DNA from: Pantoea sp. CCBC3-3-1
Lineage (GTDB): Bacteria > Pseudomonadota > Gammaproteobacteria > Enterobacterales > Enterobacteriaceae
Length of the DNA stretch: 64,000 nucleotides
Reading direction: 5' to 3'
Assembly: GCF_007981265.1 (NCBI RefSeq)
Contig: NZ_CP034363.1
Coordinates: 248,001 to 312,000 of the forward strand
Made by a program: the position numbers and the translations under genes. The notes beneath the pieces are model-generated. The model ran no database searches. It saw only the letters and a program-made list of their open reading frames with translations, and had not been told where the DNA came from. Position 1 is the stretch's first letter; each line of letters starts with the position of its first letter. Shown piece by piece: positions 25,841 to 35,510 of the stretch.

Positions 25841-25854
25841 TAAGGATATTCCTA
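25841..25854 (+). promoter_or_regulatory. RcsAB box upstream of yjbEFGH
   Basis: TAAGGATATTCCTA matches the RcsAB consensus TAAGAATATTCCTA at 13 of 14 positions. E. coli yjbEFGH is a known Rcs-phosphorelay target. The box lies about 415 bp before yjbE, so either a promoter just downstream of it makes a long leader or it acts at a distance on the promoter at 26193. Confidence 0.82.
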
Positions 25855-26192
25855 AAATACTGCCAAATAAGCAAAAAAACGGACGGACAATTCTTAATCC
25901 GTCACGGCTGTTTTCGGGTGAGAAAGCAGTAATGAAAAGGTTAACATCATGAAATATGGCGTCTTTATGGTTAATAAGGGCCAAAAGGGTGTTTTTCCGC
26001 CTGAAACCGCTCTTTAATCAGAATTGTTAGTTAATGGCGCTAAATTGCGGTGCTAATCCAGTCATAAATAGCGCGATATCACAATATCCGGTCAAATGTC
26101 GCTTCGTTGGCTTAAAAACGTCCCGCTATTGTCAGGAAAAATCCTTCGCTTCGCCCCTCGTTACTGCCCTGAATTCTGGTAATTTATTGCCT

Positions 26193-26225
26193 TATAATGA
26201 CCCCGCCTGAAACCCTTCAGGCGGG
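26193..26225 (+). promoter_or_regulatory. yjbE-proximal -10 element and leader hairpin
   Basis: A perfect TATAAT (26193-26198) with only a poor -35 (TGAATT, 17-bp spacing) is followed by a perfect 10-bp hairpin, CCCGCCTGAA / TTCAGGCGGG with an ACCC loop (26202-26225). The hairpin would sit at the very start of a transcript from this promoter, or would lie within one from upstream. It may stabilise the mRNA, act as an attenuator or end an upstream transcript; the T run is poor (TTATCC). Confidence 0.55.
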
Positions 26226-26255
26226 TTATCCATTCATTTAATGAAGGGAAAGTGT

Positions 26256-26504
26256 ATGAAAAAAGTCTTATGTGCTGCTGCAGCCATCGTGTACTTAGCA
26301 AGTGCTTCTGCCGCGTTCGCCGCGACTGAAGAAGCGGGTGCCGCTGCGGGCGCCTCTGCGGGAACGCTTTCCGCCGGGACGACCACGGCAGTGGGTGTGG
26401 GTGCGCTTGGCGCACTGGTTGGCGTTGCGCTGGCAGCAAGCAGCGGCGGCAACGGTTCTAATACCGGAACCACCACCACAACCACAACGAGTACAACTCG
26501 CTAA
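26256..26504 (+). CDS. yjbE: Small exported Thr/Gly-rich protein YjbE
   Basis: 82-residue secreted protein, first gene of the exopolysaccharide-associated yjbEFGH operon. The ATG at 26256 is preferred over that at 26241 because MKKVLCAAAAIVYLAS begins a normal signal peptide, with cleavage probably after AFA near residue 22. The mature part is Ala/Gly-rich and ends in a GSNTG segment followed by a run of threonines, the same tail as E. coli YjbE. It is related to GfcA of the group 4 capsule locus. The biochemical role is unknown. Confidence 0.92.
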   Translation: MKKVLCAAAAIVYLASASAAFAATEEAGAAAGASAGTLSAGTTTAVGVGALGALVGVALAASSGGNGSNTGTTTTTTTSTTR

Positions 26505-26582
26505 GTTCGGTTAATTAATCATAACCACACGCTCGTGTGGTTATTTTTTGAGATTGTCAGACTTTTATTCAGGGACTCACCG

Positions 26583-27230
26583 GTGCGCTACATTCCACTG
26601 CTGTTCTTATGCCTGTTTCTCCAGGGCTGTACTCAAACACAAAAAGGCCTGACCGAGACGGTAAAACTCGCGCTTCTGGGCCCTGATGATGTCCAGGTAA
26701 GTGATGAACAGGTACAGAGCCTGCCTTATGCCAGCATGTACCTGCGTCTTAATCAGGGACAGCGCATTTTTGTTGTGCTGGGCTTTGACGAAAATGGCCA
26801 GCAAAAATGGGTAACTCGTGACCGTTCGATGTTAGTTACTCAGCATGGCCGCCTGGTTAAAACCGCGGGACTGAGCGACAACCTGTCTGAAGTGACCAAT
26901 CTTGAGCAGGATCCGCTGGCGGATGCTTTGCATCTGACGGAAGGCGCAAGCTGGACGCGTACGCTCAGCTGGTCTGAAGCCGGTAAGTTCCGTGCGGGAA
27001 CTGCCGTCTCACGCTTTAATCGTCAACCGGATGAAGTACTGACGCTGGCCGGGAATCGCGTAGCCTGTCGCGTCTGGCAGGAAGAAGTCACGCTGCCTGT
27101 TAGCGGCAAGTCCTGGACAAACACCTTCTGGATTGATACGACCACCGGGCAGGTTCGCCAGGCGCAGCAATCGCTGGGCGGCGACAAGTTCTTCATAGAA
27201 ACCACCATTCTGAAGCCTGCGAAATCATGA
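26583..27230 (+). CDS. yjbF: Outer-membrane lipoprotein YjbF (GfcB family)
   Basis: 215-residue lipoprotein with the signal VRYIPLLFLCLFLQGC; lipidation is expected on Cys16. The start is taken as the GTG at 26583, aligned with the E. coli protein; the frame is open for 16 more codons upstream but those would put charged residues before the signal sequence. It belongs to the YjbF/GfcB family (DUF2886) found in extracellular polysaccharide operons. Second gene of the operon, 78 bp after yjbE; its stop codon overlaps the yjbG start (ATGA). Function beyond involvement in exopolysaccharide is unknown. Confidence 0.92.
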   Translation: MRYIPLLFLCLFLQGCTQTQKGLTETVKLALLGPDDVQVSDEQVQSLPYASMYLRLNQGQRIFVVLGFDENGQQKWVTRDRSMLVTQHGRLVKTAGLSDNLSEVTNLEQDPLADALHLTEGASWTRTLSWSEAGKFRAGTAVSRFNRQPDEVLTLAGNRVACRVWQEEVTLPVSGKSWTNTFWIDTTTGQVRQAQQSLGGDKFFIETTILKPAKS

Positions 27231-27979
27231 AAAAAATAACATTACTCCTCGCAGGACTTACGGCCTGCACGGCGCTGAGCGCCCATGCGGACAGCCAGGT
27301 CACCGTTTACTCTCCGGGCCAAACGCAAACTGCCGTCATCAGCCATGCGCAGAATCTGTCACAGCTGGTCGCCAGCCCGGCCTTAAATGGCAAAACCTGG
27401 TGGCCCGGTACGGTCATCAGCGAAAAGCTGGCGACGGCGGTAGCGGTGCAGGAACAGCAGCAGCTGCTGGCACGGCTGAAAAGCTGGAGCAGTGAGCTGC
27501 GTGCCGATAACGATGCTGAGAAAGCGGCCGTGGTCGATAACCTCTGGCAGCAAATTGCCGAGGTGAAAGTCACCGGTCGGCAGCTCGCCAATCTGGATCC
27601 GGACTGGGTGCGTATCCGCCCGGAAGAGAATCGTCGGCTGGAAGGTGACTACAGCGTTTATACCCTGCAAAAGCCGGGCACGATCAGAATTGCCGGTGTG
27701 GTCAGCGGCAGTGGCAAAACGCCATGGGTAGCGGGACACAGCGTGGTGGATTACCTCGACGCGCACCCAAATCTGAGCGGTGCCGAGCGTAATTTTATCG
27801 TGCTGATTTCGCCCGAGGGCAAAGTGCAGGAGGTGCCGGTTGCTTACTGGAACCGCCGTCACGTTGAGCCTGAGGCAGGCAGCACGATTTACGTCGGCTT
27901 ATCTTCATGGTCGCTGCCAGATCAACCCGATCTTAACCAGCAGATTGTTTCTGTCTTGACGCACCGGATCCCTGACTGA
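27227..27979 (+). CDS. yjbG: Periplasmic capsule-associated protein YjbG (GfcC family)
   Basis: 250-residue exported protein with signal peptide [21 protein letters not shown], cleaved near residue 21. It is homologous to GfcC (YmcB), a periplasmic protein with ubiquitin-like beta-grasp domains from the group 4 capsule operon, and to the SLBB-like region of polysaccharide export proteins. The segment [19 protein letters not shown] fits that. It overlaps yjbF by 4 bp and its stop overlaps the yjbH start, which shows tight translational coupling. Confidence 0.92.
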   Translation: MKKITLLLAGLTACTALSAHADSQVTVYSPGQTQTAVISHAQNLSQLVASPALNGKTWWPGTVISEKLATAVAVQEQQQLLARLKSWSSELRADNDAEKAAVVDNLWQQIAEVKVTGRQLANLDPDWVRIRPEENRRLEGDYSVYTLQKPGTIRIAGVVSGSGKTPWVAGHSVVDYLDAHPNLSGAERNFIVLISPEGKVQEVPVAYWNRRHVEPEAGSTIYVGLSSWSLPDQPDLNQQIVSVLTHRIPD

Positions 27980-30075
27980 TGAAAAAAACCTATCTTCTCA
28001 GCCTGCTGGCGATATCTGTTGCCTGCGCCTGTCAGGCTCAGGCTGCCACCTATCCCGATCCCGTGGGGCCTTCACAGTCCGATTTCGGCGGCGTGGGTCT
28101 GTTACAGGTGCCGACGGCGCGAATGGCAAAAGATGGCGAATTCAGCCTGAACTATCGCTATAACGATCAATATCGTTTCTATTCTTCTTCAGTGCAGCTG
28201 TTTCCCTGGCTGGAAGCCACCATCCGCTATACCGATGTGAAAACCCGTCGCTACAGCGCCGTGGACAGCTTCAGCGGTACCCAGAGCTATAAAGATAAGG
28301 CCTTCGATCTGAAAGCGCGTCTGTGGCAGGAAGGCTACTGGCTGCCGGAAGTTTCCGTTGGGGCAAAAGACCTCGGCGGTACGGGCTTGTTCGACAGTGA
28401 ATATCTGGTGGCCACCAAAGCGTGGGGACCGTTTGATTTCACCATGGGACTGGGCTTTGGTTATCTCGGCAACAGCGGTACGGTGAAAAACCCGTTCTGT
28501 CAGGCCGACAGCAGCTATTGCTACCGCTCTAATACTAACGGCACCGCAGGCTCAGTGAGCGACAAAGACCTCTTTAAGGGGCCAGCCGCTATTTTTGGCG
28601 GTATCGAATATCAGACGCCGTGGCAGCCGCTGCGTTTGAAAGTGGAATATGAAGGCAACGATTATCAGGATGATTTCGCCGGTCGCCTGGAGCAGAAAAG
28701 CAAGGTCAACGTAGGGGCGATCTACCGCATTACCGATTGGGCAGACGTCAACGTCAGCTATGAGCGCGGTAATACGCTGATGGCAGGCTTCACGCTGCGT
28801 ACCAACTTTAACGATTTGCACACCGCCTCCATCGACTCGCCGAAGCCCGCTTATAAGCCTCAGCCTCAGGGCGAGTTTCTGGAGCCGACCGTTGTTGCTA
28901 ATCAGCTGACCGACCTGAAATATAATGCGGGTCTGAATGGCCCGGACGTGCAGGTAAACGGCGATACGATGTATGTGACCGGTCAGCAGTCGAAATACCG
29001 TAATACTCAGGAAGGCGTCGATCGCGCTAACCTGATCCTGATGAACAACCTGCCGGCAAATGTCACTAAACTCAGCGTGACTGAAACCCGTAGCCACATG
29101 CCTCAGGTGACGACCGAAACTGACGTCGACAGCCTTCGCCAGCAGCTGGAAGGGTATCCGCTGGGCAAAGAAAAAATGCTCGATCAGAAGCGCGTAGAAC
29201 CTGTCGATCCAGGCCATACCGAGCAGGGTTACTACATTGATGCAGACCGCTTCAGCTATAGCCTGTCGCCGGTGCTTAACCAGTCCGTCGGCGGCCCGGA
29301 AAGCTTCTATCTGTACCAGCTGGGAGTCATGGGCAGCGCCAGCTACTGGCTGACCGATCACTTACTGATCGACGGCAGCGTATTTGGCAACCTGACCAAC
29401 AACTACGATAAGTTTACTTATAACGGCGCACCTGCGGACTCTTCGCTGCCGCGTGTTCGTACCCATATTCGTGACTACGTAGAAAACAACGTTTACGTGA
29501 ATAACCTGCAAGCCAACTATATGCATGCGCTTGGCAACGGCTTCTATGGGCAGGTATACGGCGGTTATCTGGAAACCATGTACGGCGGCGTTGGGGGCGA
29601 AGTGCTTTATCGTCCGCTTGACTCTGACTGGGCGTTCGGTGTTGATGCCAACTACGTGAAGCAGCGTGACTGGGACAATATGATGCAGTTCACCGACTAC
29701 AATGCGAAAGTCGGTAATCTGACAGCCTACTGGCGTCCTTCCTTCTTCAACCACCAGGTTCTGGTGAAGGCGAGCGTTGGGCAATATCTGGCAGAAGATA
29801 AAGGCGCAACCGTCGATATTTCACGTCAGTTCGACAGCGGCGTGATTGTGGGGGCTTACGCGACCAAAACCAACGTTTCGGCAGAAGAATATGGCGAGGG
29901 TGACTTCACCAAAGGCTTCTATATTTCGATTCCAATGGATCTGTTTACCGCGACGCCAACGCGTGGTCGTGCACAGGTTAACTGGACGCCGCTAACGCGT
30001 GACGGTGGCCAGATGCTGGGTCGTAAATACCAGCTGTATGATATGACGACCGATCGGGATAAAGATTTCCGCTAG
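27979..30075 (+). CDS. yjbH: Outer-membrane beta-barrel protein YjbH (GfcD family)
   Basis: 698-residue exported protein; signal peptide [22 protein letters not shown], about 22 residues. It is the YjbH/GfcD family (DUF940), predicted to form a large outer-membrane barrel for exopolysaccharide secretion or modification. The sequence shows many alternating aromatic strands, for example [21 protein letters not shown] near 55 and [17 protein letters not shown] near 550, and ends in barrel-like strands. Last gene of yjbEFGH, overlapping yjbG by one base. The polymer made is not known and no glycosyltransferase is adjacent. Confidence 0.93.
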   Translation: MKKTYLLSLLAISVACACQAQAATYPDPVGPSQSDFGGVGLLQVPTARMAKDGEFSLNYRYNDQYRFYSSSVQLFPWLEATIRYTDVKTRRYSAVDSFSGTQSYKDKAFDLKARLWQEGYWLPEVSVGAKDLGGTGLFDSEYLVATKAWGPFDFTMGLGFGYLGNSGTVKNPFCQADSSYCYRSNTNGTAGSVSDKDLFKGPAAIFGGIEYQTPWQPLRLKVEYEGNDYQDDFAGRLEQKSKVNVGAIYRITDWADVNVSYERGNTLMAGFTLRTNFNDLHTASIDSPKPAYKPQPQGEFLEPTVVANQLTDLKYNAGLNGPDVQVNGDTMYVTGQQSKYRNTQEGVDRANLILMNNLPANVTKLSVTETRSHMPQVTTETDVDSLRQQLEGYPLGKEKMLDQKRVEPVDPGHTEQGYYIDADRFSYSLSPVLNQSVGGPESFYLYQLGVMGSASYWLTDHLLIDGSVFGNLTNNYDKFTYNGAPADSSLPRVRTHIRDYVENNVYVNNLQANYMHALGNGFYGQVYGGYLETMYGGVGGEVLYRPLDSDWAFGVDANYVKQRDWDNMMQFTDYNAKVGNLTAYWRPSFFNHQVLVKASVGQYLAEDKGATVDISRQFDSGVIVGAYATKTNVSAEEYGEGDFTKGFYISIPMDLFTATPTRGRAQVNWTPLTRDGGQMLGRKYQLYDMTTDRDKDFR

Positions 30076-30140
30076 TTTGTCAGCCGTTTGAGGGGCGAAG
30101 CGATTCGCCCTGAGATTGTTAACATAGCGCTGACGCGAAA

Positions 30141-30200
30141 CCTGTTCCACAAAGATGTAAAGAGCGGCGTCCGGGCTGGGCCGTCCCTGGCCCGGGACGC
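30141..30200 (+). repeat. Palindromic intergenic repeat, copy B
   Basis: Shortened copy of the repeat seen at 17939 and 32363. TTCCACAAAGATGTAAAGAGCGGCGTCC corresponds block by block to TTTCACAAAGACGCAAAAAGCGGCATCC in copy C, but the second block (GCCGTCCCTGGCCC) follows after 11 nt instead of 21. An inner stem GCGTCC / GGACGC closes it. It lies between yjbH and psiE. Confidence 0.65.
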
Positions 30201-30372
30201 TGTGTCTCAGAATCATGTTCCTCGCCCTTTGAGTGTGTCAGCCGTCTTGTGCCCATTCTTCGTCTTGCCTCGCGCCATACGGCAGAACTTGTGAACTTGC
30301 TCACACTAAAGCATATTGTGCCTGTCAGAAGGCTTGTTCTGGCATGTCAACGTGACTTCAGAGGATGTTTGC

Positions 30373-30771
30373 ATGATTACCGCCACGCGTATTGCCTGGG
30401 TATTACAAATGGTCCTGAATGTAGGACTGATTTTTCTGGCCTGCATTTTGGCTATTTTTTTAGGAAAGGAAACCTTTCATCTCGCCAATGTCCTGTTGAA
30501 TACGGGTGAGCAAACCTCTTCCTATCTGCTGATTGAAGGGATCGTAATTTACTTTCTCTATTTCGAGTTTATTGCGCTGATCGTGAAATATTTCCAGTCC
30601 GGCTACCATTTTCCGCTGCGCTACTTTGTGTATATCGGCATCACGGCGATTATCCGCCTGATTATCGTCGACCATAAAAACCCGTTCGATACGCTGGCTT
30701 ATTCTATTGCCATCCTGATTCTGGTCGTCACGCTGTGGCTGGCGAACAGCAACCGCTTGAAAAGAGAGTAG
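30373..30771 (+). CDS. psiE: Phosphate-starvation-inducible membrane protein PsiE
   Basis: 132-residue inner-membrane protein with about four helices, collinear with E. coli PsiE from [12 protein letters not shown] through the highly conserved [34 protein letters not shown] to the end. The ATG at 30373 ([16 protein letters not shown] nine bases upstream) gives a length close to the E. coli 136; an upstream in-frame extension to 30316 has no support. E. coli psiE is induced by phosphate starvation and repressed by CRP. The molecular function is unknown. The maltose genes that follow psiE in E. coli are absent. Confidence 0.93.
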   Translation: MITATRIAWVLQMVLNVGLIFLACILAIFLGKETFHLANVLLNTGEQTSSYLLIEGIVIYFLYFEFIALIVKYFQSGYHFPLRYFVYIGITAIIRLIIVDHKNPFDTLAYSIAILILVVTLWLANSNRLKRE

Positions 30772-30881
30772 CCGTGGTGCCGTTCTGAGAGGCCTTTCAA
30801 ACTAATTCAGACCGGCATTCTGTGTTCTCTCTTCAGCTCTGCGTTACACTAGGGCACCCTAATTTTGCCCGGAGAAGCGCA

Positions 30882-31409
30882 ATGGCCGAGCACGCGCTAA
30901 CACAACTGCGCGCCATCGAATGGCTACCTGTCTCCTCACCTGAATTGCCCGCTTCCGTGCTGGACTGGCTTCTTGAGGAGGATTCAATGACCCGCCGTTT
31001 TGAGCGTCACTGTCAAAAAGTGACGGTTGAAATCGTGCGGGAAGGCTTTATCAGTGCAGAGGAAGCGGCACCCGAAGCGCTTTTACTGCCACTGGCGTCG
31101 CGCTACTGGTTGCGAGAGATCCTGCTGTGCGGCGATGGTGAACCCTGGCTGGCTGCGCGAACGGTTCTGCCTGAATCTACGTTGCAGGGGCCGGAACAGA
31201 TGCTACAACAGTTGGGCACCCGCCCCCTGGGCCGCTACCTGTTTACCTCGTCAAGCCTGAGCCGCGACTTTATTGAGCCGGGACGAATTGATGGTCTGTG
31301 GGGACGTCGCTCACTGCTGCGTCTCTCCGGCAAACCGCTGTTACTGACTGAACTGTTTTTACCGCCAGCACCGCTTTATCGGGCATCGCAGGCCGAAAGG
31401 AACCCGTAG
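30882..31409 (+). CDS. ubiC: Chorismate lyase
   Basis: Converts chorismate to 4-hydroxybenzoate and pyruvate, starting the ubiquinone head group. The ATG at 30882 ([14 protein letters not shown], after GGAGAAGCGCA) gives 175 residues, ten more than E. coli at the C-terminus. Conserved blocks: [66 protein letters not shown]. The frame is open to 30822 but that part is unsupported. It ends one base before the ubiA ATG, so the two are co-transcribed. Confidence 0.96.
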   Translation: MAEHALTQLRAIEWLPVSSPELPASVLDWLLEEDSMTRRFERHCQKVTVEIVREGFISAEEAAPEALLLPLASRYWLREILLCGDGEPWLAARTVLPESTLQGPEQMLQQLGTRPLGRYLFTSSSLSRDFIEPGRIDGLWGRRSLLRLSGKPLLLTELFLPPAPLYRASQAERNP

Positions 31410-31410
31410 T

Positions 31411-32295
31411 ATGGAGAAGTCTTTACCCGTGAATAAATTCCAGGCCTACAGCCGTCTGATGCGTATTGATAAGCCGATTGGATCGCTGCTGCTGCTATGG
31501 CCGACCTTATGGGCGCTGTGGCTGGCTGACCTGAAAATTCCGCCGCTGAACGTGCTGGTGGTGTTTGTGCTGGGCGTATTTTTTATGCGTGCCGCAGGCT
31601 GTGTGGTGAATGATTTTGCCGACCGTAAAATCGATGGACACGTGAAGCGGACGCAGCAGCGCCCAATGCCAAGCGGTGCCGTCAGTTCGAAAGAGGCAAA
31701 ACTGCTGTTTGCCGGACTGGTGCTGGTCTCATTCTGTCTGGTGCTGACCATGAATACCATGACTATTCTGCTGTCGTTTGGCGGGCTGGCGCTGGCCTGG
31801 GTTTATCCTTTTATGAAGCGTTATACCCATCTGCCTCAGGTGGTGCTCGGCGCGGCATTTGGTTGGGCGATTCCAATGGGCTGGGCTGCGGTAAGCGAAT
31901 CGGTGCCGCTTGCATGCTGGCTGCTGTTCCTTGCCAATATCTGTTGGACCGTCGCGTACGACACGCAATATGCGATGGTGGATCGGGACGACGACTTGAA
32001 AATTGGCGTTAAATCAACGGCTATTCTGTTTGGACGTTTCGATAAGCTGATTATCGGACTGTTGCAGTTTGCCACGCTGGTGCTGATGGCGCTGATTGGC
32101 TGGATGATGCAGTTGGGCGGGCCTTTTTACTGGACATTACTGCTGGCCGGCGCGCTGTTCCTCCATCAGCAGAGGCTGATTGCCGCACGAGAACGTGAAG
32201 CCTGCTTCCAGGCTTTTCTGAATAACAACTACGTGGGTCTGGTACTGTTTATCGGTATTGCACTGAGCAGCGCACCGCTCGCCAACTGGCTTTAA
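31411..32295 (+). CDS. ubiA: 4-Hydroxybenzoate octaprenyltransferase
   Basis: Inner-membrane prenyltransferase that attaches the polyprenyl tail to 4-hydroxybenzoate in ubiquinone synthesis. 294 residues with about eight or nine helices. The two Asp-rich magnesium-diphosphate motifs are intact: [15 protein letters not shown] near 75 and [16 protein letters not shown] near 190. Starts immediately after ubiC. Its transcript runs towards convergent plsB, with the repeat copy C between. Confidence 0.97.
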   Translation: MEKSLPVNKFQAYSRLMRIDKPIGSLLLLWPTLWALWLADLKIPPLNVLVVFVLGVFFMRAAGCVVNDFADRKIDGHVKRTQQRPMPSGAVSSKEAKLLFAGLVLVSFCLVLTMNTMTILLSFGGLALAWVYPFMKRYTHLPQVVLGAAFGWAIPMGWAAVSESVPLACWLLFLANICWTVAYDTQYAMVDRDDDLKIGVKSTAILFGRFDKLIIGLLQFATLVLMALIGWMMQLGGPFYWTLLLAGALFLHQQRLIAAREREACFQAFLNNNYVGLVLFIGIALSSAPLANWL

Positions 32296-32303
32296 ATTTC
32301 AGG

Positions 32304-32330
32304 CAATAAAAAAGGGCCGTCTAAGGCCCT
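32304..32330 (-). terminator. plsB terminator
   Basis: AGGGCC / GGCCCT stem with a six-base loop; on the minus strand it is followed by TTTTTTATTG. It lies beyond the plsB stop codon with repeat copy C in between, and faces plsB rather than ubiA. Confidence 0.75.
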
Positions 32331-32362
32331 GAAGGTGCTGGCATAGTGCTGGCACAAAAACA

Positions 32363-32449
32363 CGAGCCTTTCACAAAGACGCAAAAAGCGGCATCCGTGG
32401 CAGCTCATCCTGAGCCGTCCATGGCCCAGCGCGCTTTGTTCCAGGCTCG
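32363..32449 (+). repeat. Palindromic intergenic repeat, copy C
   Basis: 87-bp element between convergent ubiA and plsB, bounded by imperfect 16-bp inverted repeats (CGAGCCTTTCACAAAG at 32363-32378 and CTTTGTTCCAGGCTCG at 32434-32449). It contains AAAAAGCGGC and GCCGTCCATGGCCC 21 nt apart, exactly as in copy A. No target duplication is clear at its borders. Confidence 0.75.
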
Positions 32450-32475
32450 CGTTTCTCAGCAGTCAAAACGCTCAG

Positions 32476-34905
32476 CTACTCGTGCACGAGCGCGCTTTCA
32501 ATCGTCATTCTCACTTCCTGCGAAATCAGATCGGCCAGCATCTGGTAAACCTTATGCGTTTGCTCGTACAACGCATCGCCAGTATCACTGATATAGCCTT
32601 CATCGCGCAGCGTCAGCACTAACGTCGAGAACACTGCTTTATCGAAGAACTCTGGCGCGTTGATGCCGTGCAGCACTGACAGACGCTGAGCCATTGTCCG
32701 GCTCTCTTTCTCCAGCGTACCGCGGTTTATCGACGGGTTTGCGCTGAGGATTGAGAAGGTGATGGCATAGCGCTGTAGCGTTTCACGCACGCCAGCTGCC
32801 AGCAGCTGAAGCGTGTGGAAATGTGCCGGGCTGAGACGCAGCGTCTGCGTTTGCTCGTCGGCAGTCAGCAAGCCCTGACGGGCCATCTCGCTAACCAACG
32901 CATCCAGTACGCCTGGCAGATCTTCTTTGTTCCAGTGCAGGAACAGCTCGCTTTTCAGCATTGGGTAAATAACGCTGACCTGGCGCAATAGCTCTGCACG
33001 GCTCAGTTCGCGATGCTGCATCAGCATCACTGCAATGATCGACGGCATCACCAGCATATGGTGAATGTTATTGCGGTAATAGGTCATCAGCACCGCCTGC
33101 TCGCGTGGCAGAACGATGATTTCACCAATGTTGTCCTGCTCAATCTCAAACTTATTCATGCTCAGGGCATGGTCCAGCAACGCTTCTGGCGTCATGTCCG
33201 GCACGGTTGAGTCTGGCGAGTAAGGCACGTTACGCAGTAGCTGTACGTAGCAGTCCAGCTGTTCCGTCAGCTGCTCGCGGGTCAGTGAACGCTGCCGTGA
33301 AGCCAGCAGGGCGGTAACGCACAGGTTCATGGCGTTTGCCGCACCAGCGTTGTTAATTCGCACCATCACGCTTTGAGCAATGTCATTCACCGCTGGCGTC
33401 AGCCAGGCCGGACGTTGTGCCTCGATAGGATCGATAGAGTCGCGCCACTCGGGCACATGGGTGTTGAGGTAATTGACCAGCGGCAGCGGTTCACCGAAGT
33501 TCACATAGCCCTGACCCAGGTTGCGCAGCTTACGCAGGCCGCGCAGCATCTGCATAAAGCCTTCTTTCTCTTTAGTCGCACCGCGCAGCTCTTTCGCGTA
33601 GGTTCCCACTTCCATCACGTGCTCATAGCCGATGTAGATAGGCACCAGCGTGATAGGACGATTACCGCCGCGCAGCATCGCCTGAATCGTCATCGACAGC
33701 GTGCCGGTTTTCGGATCCAGCAGGCGACCGGTACGGGAACGCCCGCCTTCAACAAAGTACTCGACCGAATAGCCACGGGTGAACAGCTCGCCCAGATATT
33801 CGCGGAAGACGGTGGAATAGAGCTTGTTGCCTTTAAAGGTACGACGGATAAAGAAGGCGCCCAGACGGCGGAAGATCGGACCGGCAGGCCAGAAATTAAG
33901 ATTGATGCCGGCAGCGATGTGCGGCGGCACCAAACCCTGGTGATAAAGCACGTACGAAAGCAGCAAATAGTCCATGTGGCTGCGATGGCAGGGAACATAG
34001 ACGATTTCGTGGCCGTCCTGTGCCAGCTGACGCACGCGTTCACCGCCATTAACGTTAATGCCCTGATAGAGCTTGCTCCACGTCCAGCCCATGATGCGGT
34101 CCGTAAGACGGATCGCCTCATAAGAGAAGTCGGCGGCGATCTCTTCCATCAGCTCAACGGCATTCTGCTGGGCTTTTTCGTGGGAAATTTTCTTGCTGCG
34201 CGCTTCATCTTCCACCGCTTTGGCAATGGCTTTGGACTGGAGCAGCTTGCTGAACAGATCCTGACGTACCGGCAGGCGCGGGCCAACCGCAGCCAGTCGC
34301 TGACGAGCGAAGTGCATACGGGCTACGCGAGCCAGCTTCTGCGCGATAGATTTGTCAGTGCCATGTTCCGTCGCCATACGGCGTAGAGAGACCATGGGTG
34401 AGAAACGCACAAAGCTGTCGCGTCCCAGCCACAGGACGGCAAAGAACTTTTGGATGCCGTTCAACACGCGCAGATGCGGTTGCTCATCCCCTTGTACTTC
34501 GCGGCCTGGCGCACGGCCAAACATGACGGAAACGGGCACCATCTGCACATCGAGCAGCGGGTTGCTGCGGTGCAGATCCAGGTACTCATGGAACAGCTTG
34601 ACCGATTCCAGATTTGGCACAAAGTAAGGGAACACGCGTGGGCCATCATGGATAAACACATGACGTGGCAACACCGTACCGTCGATTTCTAACGGATCCA
34701 GCGGATCGGGCAGATCCTCTTTGCGGCATTGCTCACGCAGCGCCAGCAGATCGGCCTTTGAATCGTACGGCAGCACGTACATAATAGGACGCGACGTATC
34801 GAGTCCCAGTTCAGCGACCGGCTCGGCGGGGATCGCCTTACTCTTTACCAGAAATTTAACGGGTAAATTCAATAAGTTATAATATAAGTTACGCCAACCT
34901 GACAT
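32476..34905 (-). CDS. plsB: Glycerol-3-phosphate acyltransferase
   Basis: Inner-membrane enzyme making lysophosphatidate from acyl-CoA or acyl-ACP and glycerol-3-phosphate, the first step of phospholipid synthesis. About 809 residues (E. coli 807). The acyltransferase motifs are intact: [12 protein letters not shown] (catalytic HX4D) near 310 and [18 protein letters not shown] near 385. The start given ([12 protein letters not shown]) aligns with E. coli; an ATG three codons earlier at 34914 has a closer AGAGG and may be the real one. Divergent from dgkA, so membrane lipid synthesis and diacylglycerol recycling share a promoter region. Confidence 0.95.
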   Translation of the reverse strand: MSGWRNLYYNLLNLPVKFLVKSKAIPAEPVAELGLDTSRPIMYVLPYDSKADLLALREQCRKEDLPDPLDPLEIDGTVLPRHVFIHDGPRVFPYFVPNLESVKLFHEYLDLHRSNPLLDVQMVPVSVMFGRAPGREVQGDEQPHLRVLNGIQKFFAVLWLGRDSFVRFSPMVSLRRMATEHGTDKSIAQKLARVARMHFARQRLAAVGPRLPVRQDLFSKLLQSKAIAKAVEDEARSKKISHEKAQQNAVELMEEIAADFSYEAIRLTDRIMGWTWSKLYQGINVNGGERVRQLAQDGHEIVYVPCHRSHMDYLLLSYVLYHQGLVPPHIAAGINLNFWPAGPIFRRLGAFFIRRTFKGNKLYSTVFREYLGELFTRGYSVEYFVEGGRSRTGRLLDPKTGTLSMTIQAMLRGGNRPITLVPIYIGYEHVMEVGTYAKELRGATKEKEGFMQMLRGLRKLRNLGQGYVNFGEPLPLVNYLNTHVPEWRDSIDPIEAQRPAWLTPAVNDIAQSVMVRINNAGAANAMNLCVTALLASRQRSLTREQLTEQLDCYVQLLRNVPYSPDSTVPDMTPEALLDHALSMNKFEIEQDNIGEIIVLPREQAVLMTYYRNNIHHMLVMPSIIAVMLMQHRELSRAELLRQVSVIYPMLKSELFLHWNKEDLPGVLDALVSEMARQGLLTADEQTQTLRLSPAHFHTLQLLAAGVRETLQRYAITFSILSANPSINRGTLEKESRTMAQRLSVLHGINAPEFFDKAVFSTLVLTLRDEGYISDTGDALYEQTHKVYQMLADLISQEVRMTIESALVHE

Positions 34906-35033
34906 AGACAACATGAAGCCTCTTGTTAGCAAAGCGCCGCAAGCATACCAGAAAGCGCCAGTGAGATCTGTGGTGTTGCAAAATGTGCTGCACCCACACA
35001 TTGACGCTAAACTTTACAAAGGGTTCCCTGATT

Positions 35034-35417
35034 ATGGCAAATAACGTCACTGGTTTGACTCGCATCATTAAAGCTGCGGGCTACTCATGGAAAGGTCTGC
35101 GCGCGGCCTGGCAGCACGAAGCCGCTTTCAGGCAGGAATCGTTAGCGGCGCTTGCCGCCATTCTGATTGCCTGCTGGCTGGACGTAGACGCGATAACCCG
35201 TGTACTGCTGGTGGGGTCCGTCATTATGGTCATCATCGTCGAACTTCTTAACAGCGCCATTGAAGCAGTAGTCGACCGCATCAGCAGCGATATTCATCCG
35301 CTTGCCGGCCGCGCAAAAGACATGGGCTCCGCTGCGGTGTTACTGGCTACTCTACTGGCTCTTTTTGTTTGGGTAATGCTGTTGATTCCTCATTTGCGGC
35401 ATGTTTTCCAAAATTAA
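35034..35417 (+). CDS. dgkA: Diacylglycerol kinase
   Basis: Small trimeric inner-membrane kinase that returns diacylglycerol, left over from osmoregulated glucan or LPS modification, to phosphatidate. 127 residues with three membrane helices. The conserved ESLAALAAILIACWL and the catalytic segment VELLNSAIEAVVDRISSDIHPLAGRAKDMGSAAV are complete. The ATG at 35034 (MANNVTGLTRIIKAAG) fits E. coli; upstream in-frame codons from 34983 overlap the divergent promoter region. lexA follows after 93 bp. Confidence 0.97.
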   Translation: MANNVTGLTRIIKAAGYSWKGLRAAWQHEAAFRQESLAALAAILIACWLDVDAITRVLLVGSVIMVIIVELLNSAIEAVVDRISSDIHPLAGRAKDMGSAAVLLATLLALFVWVMLLIPHLRHVFQN

Positions 35418-35466
35418 CGTAACAGTCGTTTTTTACTCAACTTTATAGTTTTCAACCGGCAAATAC

Positions 35467-35502
35467 CTGTATATACTCACAGTCGACTGTATAAACAACC
35501 AG
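35467..35502 (+). promoter_or_regulatory. Two tandem LexA (SOS) boxes upstream of lexA
   Basis: CTGTATATACTCACAG (35467-35482) and CTGTATAAACAACCAG (35487-35502) both fit CTGT-N8-ACAG or its CCAG variant. They lie just before the lexA ATG, as in E. coli, where paired boxes give autoregulation of lexA-dinF. Confidence 0.95.
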
Positions 35503-35510
35503 GGGGCGGG

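Larger units (their letters stand above)
25671..26255 (+). other. Long untranslated region upstream of yjbEFGH
   Basis: About 585 bp without a convincing gene. It holds an RcsAB box (25841-25854), a GACGGA / TCCGTC hairpin near 25895-25910, and next to yjbE a TATAAT with a following perfect hairpin. A 68-codon frame at 25726-25932 runs straight over the RcsAB box and matches nothing I know. A polysaccharide-operon JUMPstart (GGCGGTAGCGTG) was looked for and not found. Confidence 0.6.

Noticed and set aside
25726..25932. 68-codon frame in the pgi-yjbE gap
   Set aside because: It overlaps the RcsAB box, shows no family resemblance and has no clear ribosome site.
32346..32591. 81-codon frame between ubiA and plsB
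   Set aside because: It runs through repeat copy C and into the antisense of plsB; composition reflects the palindrome.
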